Assembly (NCBI GenBank): GCA_943704495.1
Contig: CALSCR010001352.1
Coordinates: forward strand, 1-33,421
DNA length: 33,421 nucleotides
Direction: 5' to 3'
Source of the DNA: Pigoraptor chileana
Taxonomy: Eukaryota > Opisthokonta > Filasterea
Under the pieces are notes generated by a model. That model was not told the origin of the DNA. It did no database searches and saw only the letters and a list, made by a program, of their open reading frames with translations. The translations under genes and the position numbers were made by a program. Shown here one piece after another: positions 1 to 10,122 of this stretch; the stretch's first letter is position 1; the number at the start of each line of letters is the position of its first letter.

Positions 1-356
1 TCTGTGGTGCGTGTGTGTGCGTGTGTGTGGTGTGTGTGTGTGGTGCGTGTGTGTGGTGTGTGTGTGTGATGCGTGTGTGTGGTGTGTGTGTGTGTGTGTG
101 TGGTGTGTGGTGTGTGTGGTGTGTGGTGTGTGTGTGGTGCGTGTGTGGTGTGTGTGGTGTGTGTGGTGTGTGTGATGCGTGTGTGTGGTGTGTGTGTGTG
201 GTGCGTGTGTGTGGTGTGTGTGTGTGTGGTGTGTGGTGTGTGTGTGGTGCGTGTGTGTGGTGCGTGTGTGTGGTGTGTGTGTGTGTGGTGTGTGGTGTGT
301 GTGTGGTGCGTGTGTGGTGTGTGTGGTGTGTGTGGTGTGTGGTGTCAGCACCAGTG
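1..356. repeat. GT-rich minisatellite (GTGTGTGTGGTGCGTGTG-like units)
   Basis: The stretch is almost only G and T with sparse C and A, made of (GT)n runs interrupted by GGTG, GTGCG and GTGATG. It lies immediately downstream, in transcript sense, of the last XPF exon seen here (donor at 362), so it is the start of an XPF intron and reads CA-rich in the transcript. Long Cys/Val-rich open frames on the plus strand are by-products of the repeat. The array may continue beyond the window. Confidence 0.9.
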
Positions 357-2712
357 TCTCACCTGTGGGCCTGGGTTGCTCATGCTTCCCAACTCGGCAT
401 TGACCGGCCCGTCAACTCCAATTGCCGCGGCAACCGCAGGATCCGGTTCACCGAAATTAGCCTGAGTTGCATGCGGCACACGCAACAAACCGCCAACGCA
501 AACACCACGATGTCATGTCAGTCCCACACACAACAAGAAAAACATAAACGCAGCTATGGCATAATATGTGCAAAACAAACTAGATAGCAAACACAAGCAC
601 AACCACCACAACTCCCGTCCAACTCCGCTCAACCACCACAACCACACACACAAGCCACGCAAACACAAACACCCAACCAAAACCAAAAACAATAACACAC
701 CCACCTTCAATGTCTCAAACACCTCAGCCGTCGCATGTGGGCTCTGGCACCACAGTATACGAAGGTTGGGAAAGTGCAGTGTCAGAAGGACCAGTTTGGA
801 GGACAGATTTTGGAACGACACCTCTGACGTCAGCTCGGATTTGCTCTGCAGAGGGAGCGCAAGGTCATGCATGACAGGTCGAAGACACAAGACACAATTC
901 GGTCAAAACCATGCGTTGTGCCGCGCAGAAATGTGTGCATGCATGTGGAAGCAAGCGCCTTTGCCGAACCTGCAGGGAGAACGACTTTCCCTCGTCAAAT
1001 TCAATCAGAAGAATTGGCAGTTTGTAGTATCGGCACATCGCCTCCGCCTGATTGTAACTGCATAAAATAAGTAAGCAATCAAGGGATAAGTAAAATATAG
1101 AACGACAGGGCGGCATCTTACAGTTACGGTCCTCCAAGCACACCATAGTGGTCGGGCAGCACACAATCGCACATGCACACGCTCACGCGCAAACGCTCAC
1201 ACTCACAGCCACTCACGAACACACACAACACGCTCAGTCACACGCTCACACTCACAACCACTCACGAACACTCACAAACACGCACACTGACACGCTCACA
1301 CTCACAACACGCACACGCACACGCTCACACTTACAACAGCTCACAACACACTCACAAACATTTCGCCAACACAAACACGCACACGCTCACACTCACAACC
1401 ACTCACAAACATTCACAAACAAACACGCACACGCTCACCCTCATACTCACAACAACTCACAACACTCGCAAACACGTACACGCACACGCTCACACTTACA
1501 ACAAGTCACAATACACTCACAAACACTCGCCAACACAAACACGCACACGCTCACACTCACAATCACTCACAAACATTGACAAACAAACACGCACACGCTC
1601 ACACTCACAACCACTCACAAACATTGACAAACAAACACGCACACGCTCACCCTCACCCTCACAACCACTCACAAACACTCACAAACACGCACACGCACAC
1701 GCTCATAACTCACAACCACTCACCACCACTCACTAATACGCACACGCTCACACTCATACTCACAACTTCACGTACAATCGCAAACACTCGCAAACACTCG
1801 CAAAAAACACGCACACGCACACGCACACGCACTCGAAAACACGCCATACACGCTAATAACTCTCTCAAAAAACACACTCGAAACACAACTCTCAAACATC
1901 ATAACAAACACGTACGCTTGCACAGCACGCCCAATAAACTGGAAACCACAACAAAAGAAATCCAAAACAAAATGGCACTCACAGGCGTCCGTTTTTGAGA
2001 GAACCGATCAGATCTGACAGACTCTTCCTCTCGACACACATTTCCGGGGCAAGAATGTAGTCCCCAACCTCGAGCGTCACGGGATCCACCGCCATCCCAC
2101 GTTGGTGGCAAAGCGACGGCAATGTGCTCCTAAACTCCCGCATGTCCACAACCACCTTCCCCTTGCCCTTGTTCACCGCCAATGCGTCCGTCCGCCCCCC
2201 CGCCTTCCGAGAACTCGCCAGGGCTGACGCGTCCACAGTGGCAGGGGAGACGTCAGTGCGCCCCTCACGCTCACTCGGCACGACCATAATTGATTTTTCG
2301 CGAATAATAAACTGGAAAGCGTCCTTTTCCCGGCGTATGGCTGTTAGATACTTTTGCTCCTCGACACTCGTGTCGTATAGCACGTAGTACACACGCATCG
2401 CCACATGAGGGTGAAGCGCCTGGTGGGCTTCAATTGTGCGCACCGCCCCCGGATCGGCGTCGTACAACACCACAAACCTTGGCATGCATGCAGAGAGTGC
2501 GGATGACAGAGAATGTCGCCCTTCCTTGTTGCGGATGGCGTGTAACACTATCCGTGGTGTTGACGTCAGTCCAATCTCACTGCCCGCGAAATTGAGCGAA
2601 TGGCCCCCACACGCGGCATACGGATCCTCCGGGGTGGGAAGTGGCTCGAAATTATGCGACCGCTCGCTCCTACACATCCCCCCACACACACACACGCACA
2701 CAGAGACAGACA

Positions 2713-2789
<77 letters not shown>

Positions 2790-5084
2790 CACACGCACGC
2801 ACGCACACACACAAGCACATACACACAGCTTCTGAGTCAGAATGCGTGCGATCCACACAACCATTCTAGAAAGTCGGGCATGGCGCATAATAACAACAAT
2901 AAAACCGACATCGAGGCCAACAAAGGTTCGATGTCTGACGCCCCATCAACCCCTCCCCCTCCCTCCGCTTCTAAACTACAATAATCCACACCCTTACACG
3001 CCGGCACCCAACAGCATGCACACTCCAACGCACACCCACCCTCGCGTCTGCCGTGCCTGTGGAGCCGCATCCTTGGCCTTGATCTTCTTCCCCACAGCGG
3101 CGTCGCGCAGGCTTGCAAGCTCCGCCTCCTCCGTCCGACGCTCAGTCTCCCGCTCAGCCACCTTGCGCTTTTCCCTCCTCCGCATTCTCGGTTGGTACGC
3201 ACTGCGCCCGCCCGTCGCTCCACCCCTCCCAGCCACACCGCCGCCAACCCCAACCCCAACACCACCGCCATCAACAGCTCCCTCCCTCCACCTCTGTGCA
3301 ATATCCCCTCCCGCGCCTCTCGCATCCGATTCCATTCTCTGTCGCTTCCTTGCATGCCCCTCGGGCTGTGCAGCAGCAATGAGTGCGTCATCCTGAGCAA
3401 CAGTGGACGGCACAATCACGTTGGCATCCACCTTGTTGAGCTCGCCCCTGAAAGCCACGTCGCGCAGGTACAGTCGCAGCAGCATCGCCTCACCACCGTC
3501 CTGCAGATACTCCCGCAGCTGATGGCACGACCGATCATCGCTCGCCAATACAAGAACGCTGCCTCCACTCCCGTGCTCATGCCCTTCAACACAAACATCC
3601 CCCGACCCTTCTCCGCCTTCTCCGACACGAGGCACTGTATCCACGCAACCAGCGTCAACAGCAACAGTGCTCTCAGCATCACCCATGTGCACGTCACTCC
3701 CTCCATCGCTCTCCCCTCTGTCCGGCAATGTGCGATTCAAAGCGCCGTCATCTCCTCTGGTACTTGCACGGCCCATGTTGGCGCTCCTGGGGTCACGTGC
3801 GGGAGCCCGTGCATTCTCCTTGTCGATTTCCCGGAGTATTTCAAGCAAAAGTCCCCACTTTGTGTTCTCCTCAAGCACAAGACTCACGCCCTGCGCGCCG
3901 GTATTGAACGATGCATCAGTCCCAATCCCAGTCCCAGTCCCAGCAGTCCCACCGCCCACCCTGAGATTGGTGCTGTTGCTGTCGGCGTGGGCGACAGTCC
4001 CGGGCGTTTTGACCTTGCCGCATGTGGCTGCACCCGCACTCGCAGTCCCCCCCGCGCCTTTCCCGACACCGTTCACTCGATACACTCTGTCACGCGACGA
4101 CGTGAACATGCGGTCGGCGGCATCGAGAAACATCCACGTGTGGTGGCTAAATGCCTTGTTGCTTGCGCGAATGGTTGCAAGAAATCGGTTAAACGTCACG
4201 CAGTCATATCGCACGAGATAGTCAAGTAGCTTCCGCAGCGTCGACAGGTCTGCGGCAAGCTGCCGTGTCTTCTGGCTCGTCTGGTGCCATATGGGCTCCA
4301 ACTGCTGCCGAACCAGCGACTCGAACGAGCTGAACAAGCCGTTTTCGACGGTGAGGTTTGTGTCGTCAATCGACGGGTTGCACCTCTTGAGCTCGCCAAT
4401 GCACTCATCCATTATCTCAACAATCGCCGCCTGAATCTCCGTCATCCTCGCAGTCATTTTCTGGCGAAGTTCGATTACTTCCGGGGCGTGCGGTTGCAGG
4501 CTGCTCACAACCGACGCCTGAAATCGCGGGTACAGGTGCAGCTTTCCAACGTAACAGCACTTCATCACCTTCTCCACCCGCATAAAACCCGGCAGAAACG
4601 CCTCCGCAGAGTCAGAAAACGCCTTCACAAACCCCTTCTTGTTGTCCTGGCGGAACAACCGCATGATGAACGCCTCCGTACTCGTCTCCACCACCCGATG
4701 CGCGTTGCAGATCACCACACCCGTCACAACGTGTGTCGGCAGCCGCTTTTTCAACAGGTCCACAACAAGAATGCGCGACGTAACAATCACAACCCCTCCC
4801 TTGACGTATGCCTCACTGCGGTCTGCTCCCGTATATTCGTTGGTTACAACACGAGGAAGCCGCGCTTCCTCCACCCCCGCCGTCCTTAAGGTCTCGAGAA
4901 AGTAGCGCTCCTCTTGCGCCGTCGCATTCACAACAAGCACAAGCGACTGTGGGTCACAATGTAACCGGAGGCACGAGGCGACCAGCCGCTCGAGTCCAAG
5001 TCCCCGCGCCATAATCACCAGGGCATCCTCCGCCAGCAACTCTGCGAACAGATGCGTCTCGTACTCCAGCATATTATTCGACAT
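1..5084 (-). CDS. ERCC4: DNA repair endonuclease XPF/ERCC4 (Rad1), 3' end outside window
   Basis: XPF is the catalytic half of the XPF-ERCC1 structure-specific nuclease, which cuts 5' of lesions in nucleotide excision repair and acts in crosslink repair. Exons, in transcript order: 5084-3040, 2669-1983, 1057-970, 845-705, 461-363; phases match at each junction, giving 1020 codons so far. The N-terminal inactive SF2-helicase region ([33 protein letters not shown]) fills roughly residues 1-370. A Gly/Ala/Asp-rich linker follows and makes this protein longer than human XPF (916). The nuclease core is intact: [13 protein letters not shown], then [18 protein letters not shown], which is the GDX(n)ERKX3D motif. 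Next come [28 protein letters not shown] and the NPGPQ that precedes the HhH2 domain. The HhH2 exon is not visible and should lie to the left. ATGs at 5102, 5084 and 5075 are all in frame; 5084 is chosen tentatively. Confidence 0.95.
1150..1830. repeat. CA-rich minisatellite inside an XPF intron
   Basis: This array fills most of the XPF intron 1982-1058. Basic words are CACGCACACGCTCACACTCA and CAACCACTCACAAACA. A 48-base period is clear between 1574 and 1622, and a higher-order period of about 165 bases links 1321 and 1486. Read in the XPF transcript (minus strand) the array is rich in the hexamer GTGAGT, the same sequence as the true donor at 1982. His/Thr-rich open frames here are repeat artefacts. 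Confidence 0.9.
2715..2788. repeat. (CA)n microsatellite in first XPF intron
   Basis: An almost perfect (CA)37-type run lies in XPF intron 3039-2670, about 45 bases from the acceptor. In transcript sense it is (GT)n. Degenerate CA-rich sequence flanks it on both sides. Confidence 0.95.
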
Positions 5085-5866
5085 TGTACATGCCACGCAC
5101 ATAAGCAGTGGTCGACCGCTCTGCCCACCGCCTCAAATAGCTCTATGATGGTTTTCATGTGACACTGCCGGAAAGACTCTGCATGCTGCCGTGCAAAAGG
5201 CCTAAGGCATACTTTTTGTTTACGACATCTCGGCAATAAAATTGTCCCCGCCAAAAAAAGCAGAAAAAATCGACTAAGCTTAACTGTCATCACTTTTTCT
5301 GAGCGCGGGCGTTTCAGTTTTCGTGTTTGTTTTTTGGCGCGGACAGTGACGGATCGCCCGGCCGGCACATCCGTATGAGGCTCACTATGGAAGCCCCACC
5401 ATGCTGCTTACTATGAAGCCCGGCTTACTAGCTTACTATGAAGCCGCCACCCACTCACCAGTCTGAGGACTCACTATGAGACTCACTATGAGACTCACTA
5501 TATGAGACTCACGAGCCAAAAGGACACGGCACCGGCAGACGGACCGTGCGGTGGCGGGCCCAAATCACTCAACTCCACTTGAAACCCGTCTCAGTCGCAT
5601 CACAGCTCAGGCTGTCCCCATACTGCAGTGGACGCCGGCATCGCTACTGAGGAAACTGATCAATCGGTTGGTGTCGTCCTGCTGCCTTTTGTTCTTTACA
5701 AATAGTGGCCGGCATGTACTGTATGGGGTTATGGGAGTCAACCGACATCAGTGATAACTACCTTCAATCCTGCCGTCAGCTTCAAGCAGGAACTGTCATC
5801 AAGATTTGCTGTAAAGTGGATCAGTGGTCGAAAGTGTGGCGGTAACTCCACAACACCCACAACACC
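5085..5866. other. Intergenic, head-to-head between XPF and the nuclease/kinase-like gene
   Basis: No conserved coding sequence is seen. The stretch carries the presumed promoters of two divergent genes and a cluster of short ACTCACTATGA-type repeats at about 5380-5515. No TATA box could be assigned with confidence. Confidence 0.6.
5468..5515. repeat. Short tandem repeat GACTCACTATGA
   Basis: Twelve-base units GACTCACTATGA stand at 5468 and 5480, followed by a GACTCACTATATGA variant at 5492 and a partial unit at 5506. Degenerate relatives (GGCTCACTATGG, GCTTACTATGAAGCC) occur at about 5380-5445. The cluster lies 350-490 bases upstream of the start codon at 5867. Confidence 0.85.
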
Positions 5867-8800
5867 ATGGCGGAAAGAGCATTGCGTTCGCGCAGAGCCG
5901 CGGGAGTGGAAAATGGCACGGTGCAAGGCGTGTCGGCGGCTGTCACTGCGCACAATGCCGCAGTCCCAGCTGCAACTGGTGCAGCAGAAGGCCCCGGCGC
6001 ACAAGCGATCATCACAAGGGGGCGCACGAGGGCAGCGCTCGCGGAGCTCAACGCGGCGGTGCCAACGACGACTCCCGCCCCAGCGTCTGCACGGACTCCA
6101 CACAGCGACAGTAGCTGTGGCGCGGCAGCTTATGCCAGCTCGTTGATTCTCAAGACGCCATCAAACCAGGCGGCGATGGCTGACAAGACAGTCAATATGC
6201 GCTCACGCGACACTGCCAAAGGCAGCAGTAACGCTGCGTGTGTGTCGGCACAGTCGAGTGCGCAAGGCTCGGGGACCACCAAGGCAAGTGCTGCCAGATC
6301 AAACCGGTCAAGCCCAGAGGCCCCTCCGGTTACAGATGGGAACAAGGCCAGGGGCACAAGGGCTTCGCCGCAGTCAAGTCCTACAAGTGCCAATGGGAGC
6401 AAATGCGCCACCCCGCAGTCGAGCCCAGAATCAGGAAACAACATCAAGGCCGCAGGCGGCGTGACGAGGAAAGCCTCGCGTCCACGAGCCCTGTCGAGCA
6501 CCACGGGTTCGAGGCCCACAACACACGCCGCCACCAAGGTCCGCCACCTGGGTGCAGCTCCATTGGCAGTAACTGACTCAAGCACTATCCAACCAACCGA
6601 AGAGATGCAGCCGGACAATTTAAAGACATTCGCTGAGCTCCTCAAGCAAGTATTGGCGCAGAGGGCTGAGGAGCAGGCTACGCGTCGACAGGAGGCGCTG
6701 AGGGCTGAGGAGCTGCAGCTTCGACTGGAGGCGGAGCGTCGACAGGAGGCGGTGAGGGTTGAGGCGGAGCGTCGACAGGAGGCGCTGAGAACTGAGGAGC
6801 TGCAGCTTCGACTGGAGGCGGAGCGTCGACAGGAGGCGCTGAGGGCTGAGGAGCTGCAGCTTCGACTGGAGGCGGAGCGTCGACAGGACGCGCTGAAGAT
6901 TGAGGCGCTTGAAAAGACTGTACATGTGGCGCTGCAGATACAGACGCGTGCTGGGATCAGCAAGCGTTTGAGGACGCACCCCTCCCAATTTTATGACCAG
7001 GTGGACACCGCACTCAATGGCACTACTCGGGCCCCCGCCACCAAATTTGCTCTCGATGAAAGCGACATCACCGAGGTTGAGTGGGACAAGCTATGCAAGT
7101 ATTTCGGGGAAGAACATGGACTGCAACCGACGTCGACGGTGACGCCGAGCGACGTCGATGGTGGGGCCGAGGGCCCTGAGCCGAGTCAAGAAAAGCCGTG
7201 GCCGGGACTTGACAAACCGGGACGCAAGCCGAAGGGCCAACTGAAGTCGGCTCAGCCCCCGAGGCTAGATGGCCACGTCTCTCACACGGCCGCGCCGCCG
7301 GTTCGTTCTTCCGGACCCAAAGGAGATGCACTGGAGCCGTTTGCTGCGTTGGATGTACGTGCGGCTGAGCGCACGTGTACCGACTTTCCGCCACTGGCGC
7401 CGACACGGCGGACGTTTCACATAGACAGGCAGTGGAACTTTACCAAGGAATGCCAGGTCCAAAAGTTCTTCAATGGTTTGTTCCCCATATTCCTCGAAGA
7501 TGACGCATCCCGCGAGGTGTACGACCACTCACATACGATTGTTTCCCCTGCGTTTGGCGGGATGGAGTTGAAGCCTGACCTTGTTCTGGCAGCCAAGGGT
7601 CGGTCAGCAAACTGGTCGACGGTCATGAGCGTCACGGAGCTCAAGTGCAAGTTCAACACTGCTGACTTGCGGGAGGGTGTCGCGCAGGTGCTGCAGCGCG
7701 CAGCAGCCATTTTTGAAACCAGCCCACGAGGAACCACATGGTTGCGCTCGTGGCCGACCAGAGTGTTGTGATTGGTCTCCGTGTCGAGCGTGCCTGTGAG
7801 GCCGCAGCCTGCTTTGGCTCAGTTGACGGGAGCCAGTTGGTGACTCTGACGGCTCGCACGAACGAGCTTCCGCTCTTTATGTCCTGCGCCGAGAAGAACC
7901 AAATGAAACTCGGGCCAGGCTTCCATTTGCTGCGCGCCTGGGCAAAAGGGAATGCGTCTGATCTTGGATTCTTGGAGTTGCCTCAAATTATTAACGCGAC
8001 CGTGGTGGCCAGAGCGTCCTGCTCCAGAATGCCTTTGACCTGTGTGCGCGCGACGAGGTGCGTGCGCTTGGCGCGACCGTCGGCAGTCAAAGCGTGCCCG
8101 TCGATATCTGCATCAAGTTGTTTAAGGGAGAATCTGCATCTGCATGCCTCCGGCACGGGCGAGAGCTCTCGGCGCTCAAGGAACTGCAACCAAACGCGCT
8201 GCAACCGGCTCCTAAGTCGGTTCCGATGCTGGTCGGGAAAGTAGCCTGCTCAATCGGCGACACAGAATTTCTCGGCGTCGCATCCACGCCCCTCTTGTCC
8301 AGTCCGGCCTCAAGTGTGCAGGTGGGCCACATGTTTGCGACGGTTCGACAGGTGTGGCTAGCACTCCGTTACGTGCTCGACAAGGGTTTGCTTCACCTGG
8401 ACGTAAAGCCCGAGAACATTGCTTGCTCTGCCGACGGCTCTCAGAGTGCGCTCATCGACTTTGATTGCGCGATCAAGAAGTCGGACAGCATGGGTTTGAA
8501 GTACGTGGGAACGTTTGAGTTTATGTCACTGCCGATGATGGCGGCGTACCTCTCTATCAAGAGCGGCGAGGAGAATGTGCGTGCCGTCACAGTCGACGAG
8601 CTGCACGACATGGAGTCGCTGTTCTTCACGGCGTTTTTTCTCGCTGCCAAATATGTTGGGACGACAGGCTGGATGAGCGAGCTCTGCCTGCTCGTCATCC
8701 AGAGCAAACCTGAGGTATGTGTCACTTAATTGTCCTTATCGTATCCGATGCCGCAATGCCCGTGATCTCTGCGAGGTTACAGTTGTGGTGTTGAGTGTGT

Positions 8801-9098
8801 CGTTTGGTGTCTGAGTTGCCTGTCTGTTAACTGCTGTACCTGATGCTGCCCCCGCACTATAATATTATAATGGCAGTGGGAGTTTTTCCAGCTCAAGAAG
8901 TGGATGCATCTCGACAAGGCGGCGTTTGACAAGATCGTCGAGCAGATGCCCTTCCAACTGGCCAATTTGAAGCCGTTTCTTGTTGGCGCCCGTGAGGCGC
9001 TTTACGGGGATGTGCCTAGCAGCTGCACGAGCCGATTGCAGCACGCTCGCGACGTCTTTAATGAGCATCTGGAAGCTCCCGAGCGTTGCCTTGAGTGA
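5867..9098 (+). CDS. PD-(D/E)XK nuclease-like plus FunK1/Crinkler-type kinase-like protein, apparently interrupted
   Basis: The start codon has a strong context (ACACCATGG). Order of parts: a Ser/Ala/Thr-rich low-complexity N-terminus (about 1-240), a Glu/Arg/Gln coiled coil built from 18-residue repeats (about 270-350), then a nuclease-like domain with PDLVLAAKG near residue 570, VTELKCK near 590 and a downstream Q, the usual PD-(D/E)XK signature. A kinase-like domain follows with HLDVKPEN (8392 onward), ALIDFD, GTFEFMS and LHDMESLFF. The HDxES and LIDFD motifs are typical of FunK1 kinases. Nuclease-kinase pairs of this sort occur among Crinkler/CR-type effectors. A GT-AG intron at 8715-8876 leads to the last exon, 8877-9098. 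The whole is not a single open frame (about two breaks), so it is either decayed or affected by sequence error. Family assignment is from motifs only. Confidence 0.65.
6687..6905 (+). repeat. 54-bp in-frame coding repeats (coiled coil)
   Basis: Three near-identical 54-base units begin at 6687, 6774 and 6828. A shorter 33-base unit sits at 6741 and a diverged partial unit begins at 6882. Each full unit encodes 18 residues around EELQLRLEAERRQEALR, a heptad-like charged helix. All unit lengths are multiples of three, so the copy number can change without shifting frame. Confidence 0.9.
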
Positions 9099-10122
9099 GC
9101 CTGACAGGTGTTGGTGATTGTTTCTGCTCCTGTGTGTCTCCCAACTTTCAAAGTTGCGACTGCTCGTGAGGTCGTGAGGCAGCACTATTTTTTTTTTGCT
9201 TGCTCAGTCACAGTGCGAATGAGGTGTGCAGCATCAGATGGCGACTCGACACTTGGTGCGAGTGTCACACACAGAGGGTAATGGGCGTGTGCAAACTATC
9301 TTGCGGAGGAGGGAGTTGGTTGTCAGGATGGCGTTGTTGGAGGCAACAATGGAGAATGAGCATTTCTGCCAGCGCTCAATCGAGGCCAACAGTAAGTAAT
9401 TAATATGCGTAACGATGCGTGAAACTCGGCCCTGTCGACGGTGAATCGCGTCTGTTCGTGCTCGACTCGTTGACTAAGCGCGCTTGTGTATTTTTCCCGG
9501 ACGCATGCTCGCGTCCCTTGCGGTGGAATGGATGGATTGCCCCGCAAATATGCGGTAATGTCTAATGGGAATACGAATAAATGCGTGCCTGCGTAGCAAC
9601 CGCTGTGGCTGTGCAGTGATGGGTTGCGAGCCCCCTCGTTGGAACTGAGACATGACAAGGGCAGGCCATCCTCACTACCAGTTGATATTCAGTTACACTC
9701 CGGCGTGCCTGTGCGTGGGTGCTTTCCGCATGCAGGCTGCAGGGAGCCAATGTAAACCCCGCCGAGGCAGTCCCAGTGTCAGCAAGTCTGCTGCACCATC
9801 ACACTGAAATCAAACCGGAAAAAACGACACTGTCGCAGCCCAGTATATGCAAAGGCCAGCACGCACCGCGCACAGGTTTTCATTTTTTCCTTAAATGTCA
9901 GCCACCTTCCGACCACCACCACAACAATGCTGAATATGATGGCAAAGGACACCACCGCATCACACGCACATGTAGTGACGGACTCTGAGAACGCACATGT
10001 AGCGACGGACTCTGAGAACGCACGGACCAGCAGATGAGACACCGACGTGGCGCACGACATCCGCCGTCACAGAGCGTCATGTTCATCAAAGTCCATCCCC
10101 ACTTCCGTCATGGCAGGGGAAA
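9099..10122. other. Intergenic between the nuclease/kinase-like gene and eIF3d (convergent 3' ends)
   Basis: No gene could be supported on either strand. The stretch holds the 3' flanks of both neighbours and a 27-base tandem duplication at 9964-10017. Short open frames here have no recognisable features. Confidence 0.6.
9964..10017. repeat. 27-bp tandem duplication
   Basis: Two copies of a 27-base unit (9964-9990 and 9991-10017) differ at a single position, GTAGTGACG versus GTAGCGACG. The duplication lies about 100 bases beyond the eIF3d stop codon, probably in its 3' untranslated region. Confidence 0.9.

Noticed and set aside
1-356. Possible telomere or contig-end repeat
   Set aside because: The unit is irregular GT with GTGCG, not a known telomere word, and XPF must continue to the left.
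15-587. Long Cys/Val/Gly-rich open frames on the plus strand
   Set aside because: They are translations of the GT-rich minisatellite; the real coding sequence here is the XPF exon at 461-363 on the other strand.
1148-1998. His/Thr/Leu-rich open frames
   Set aside because: They run through the CA-rich intronic array and have no non-repetitive conserved part.
2436-2984. Plus-strand frame with a long His/Thr run
   Set aside because: It is the antisense of XPF exon 2 plus the (CA)n microsatellite.
9200-10060. Short open frames on both strands in the 3' intergenic region
   Set aside because: No conserved motif, no splice-joined continuation and no repeat-family signature.
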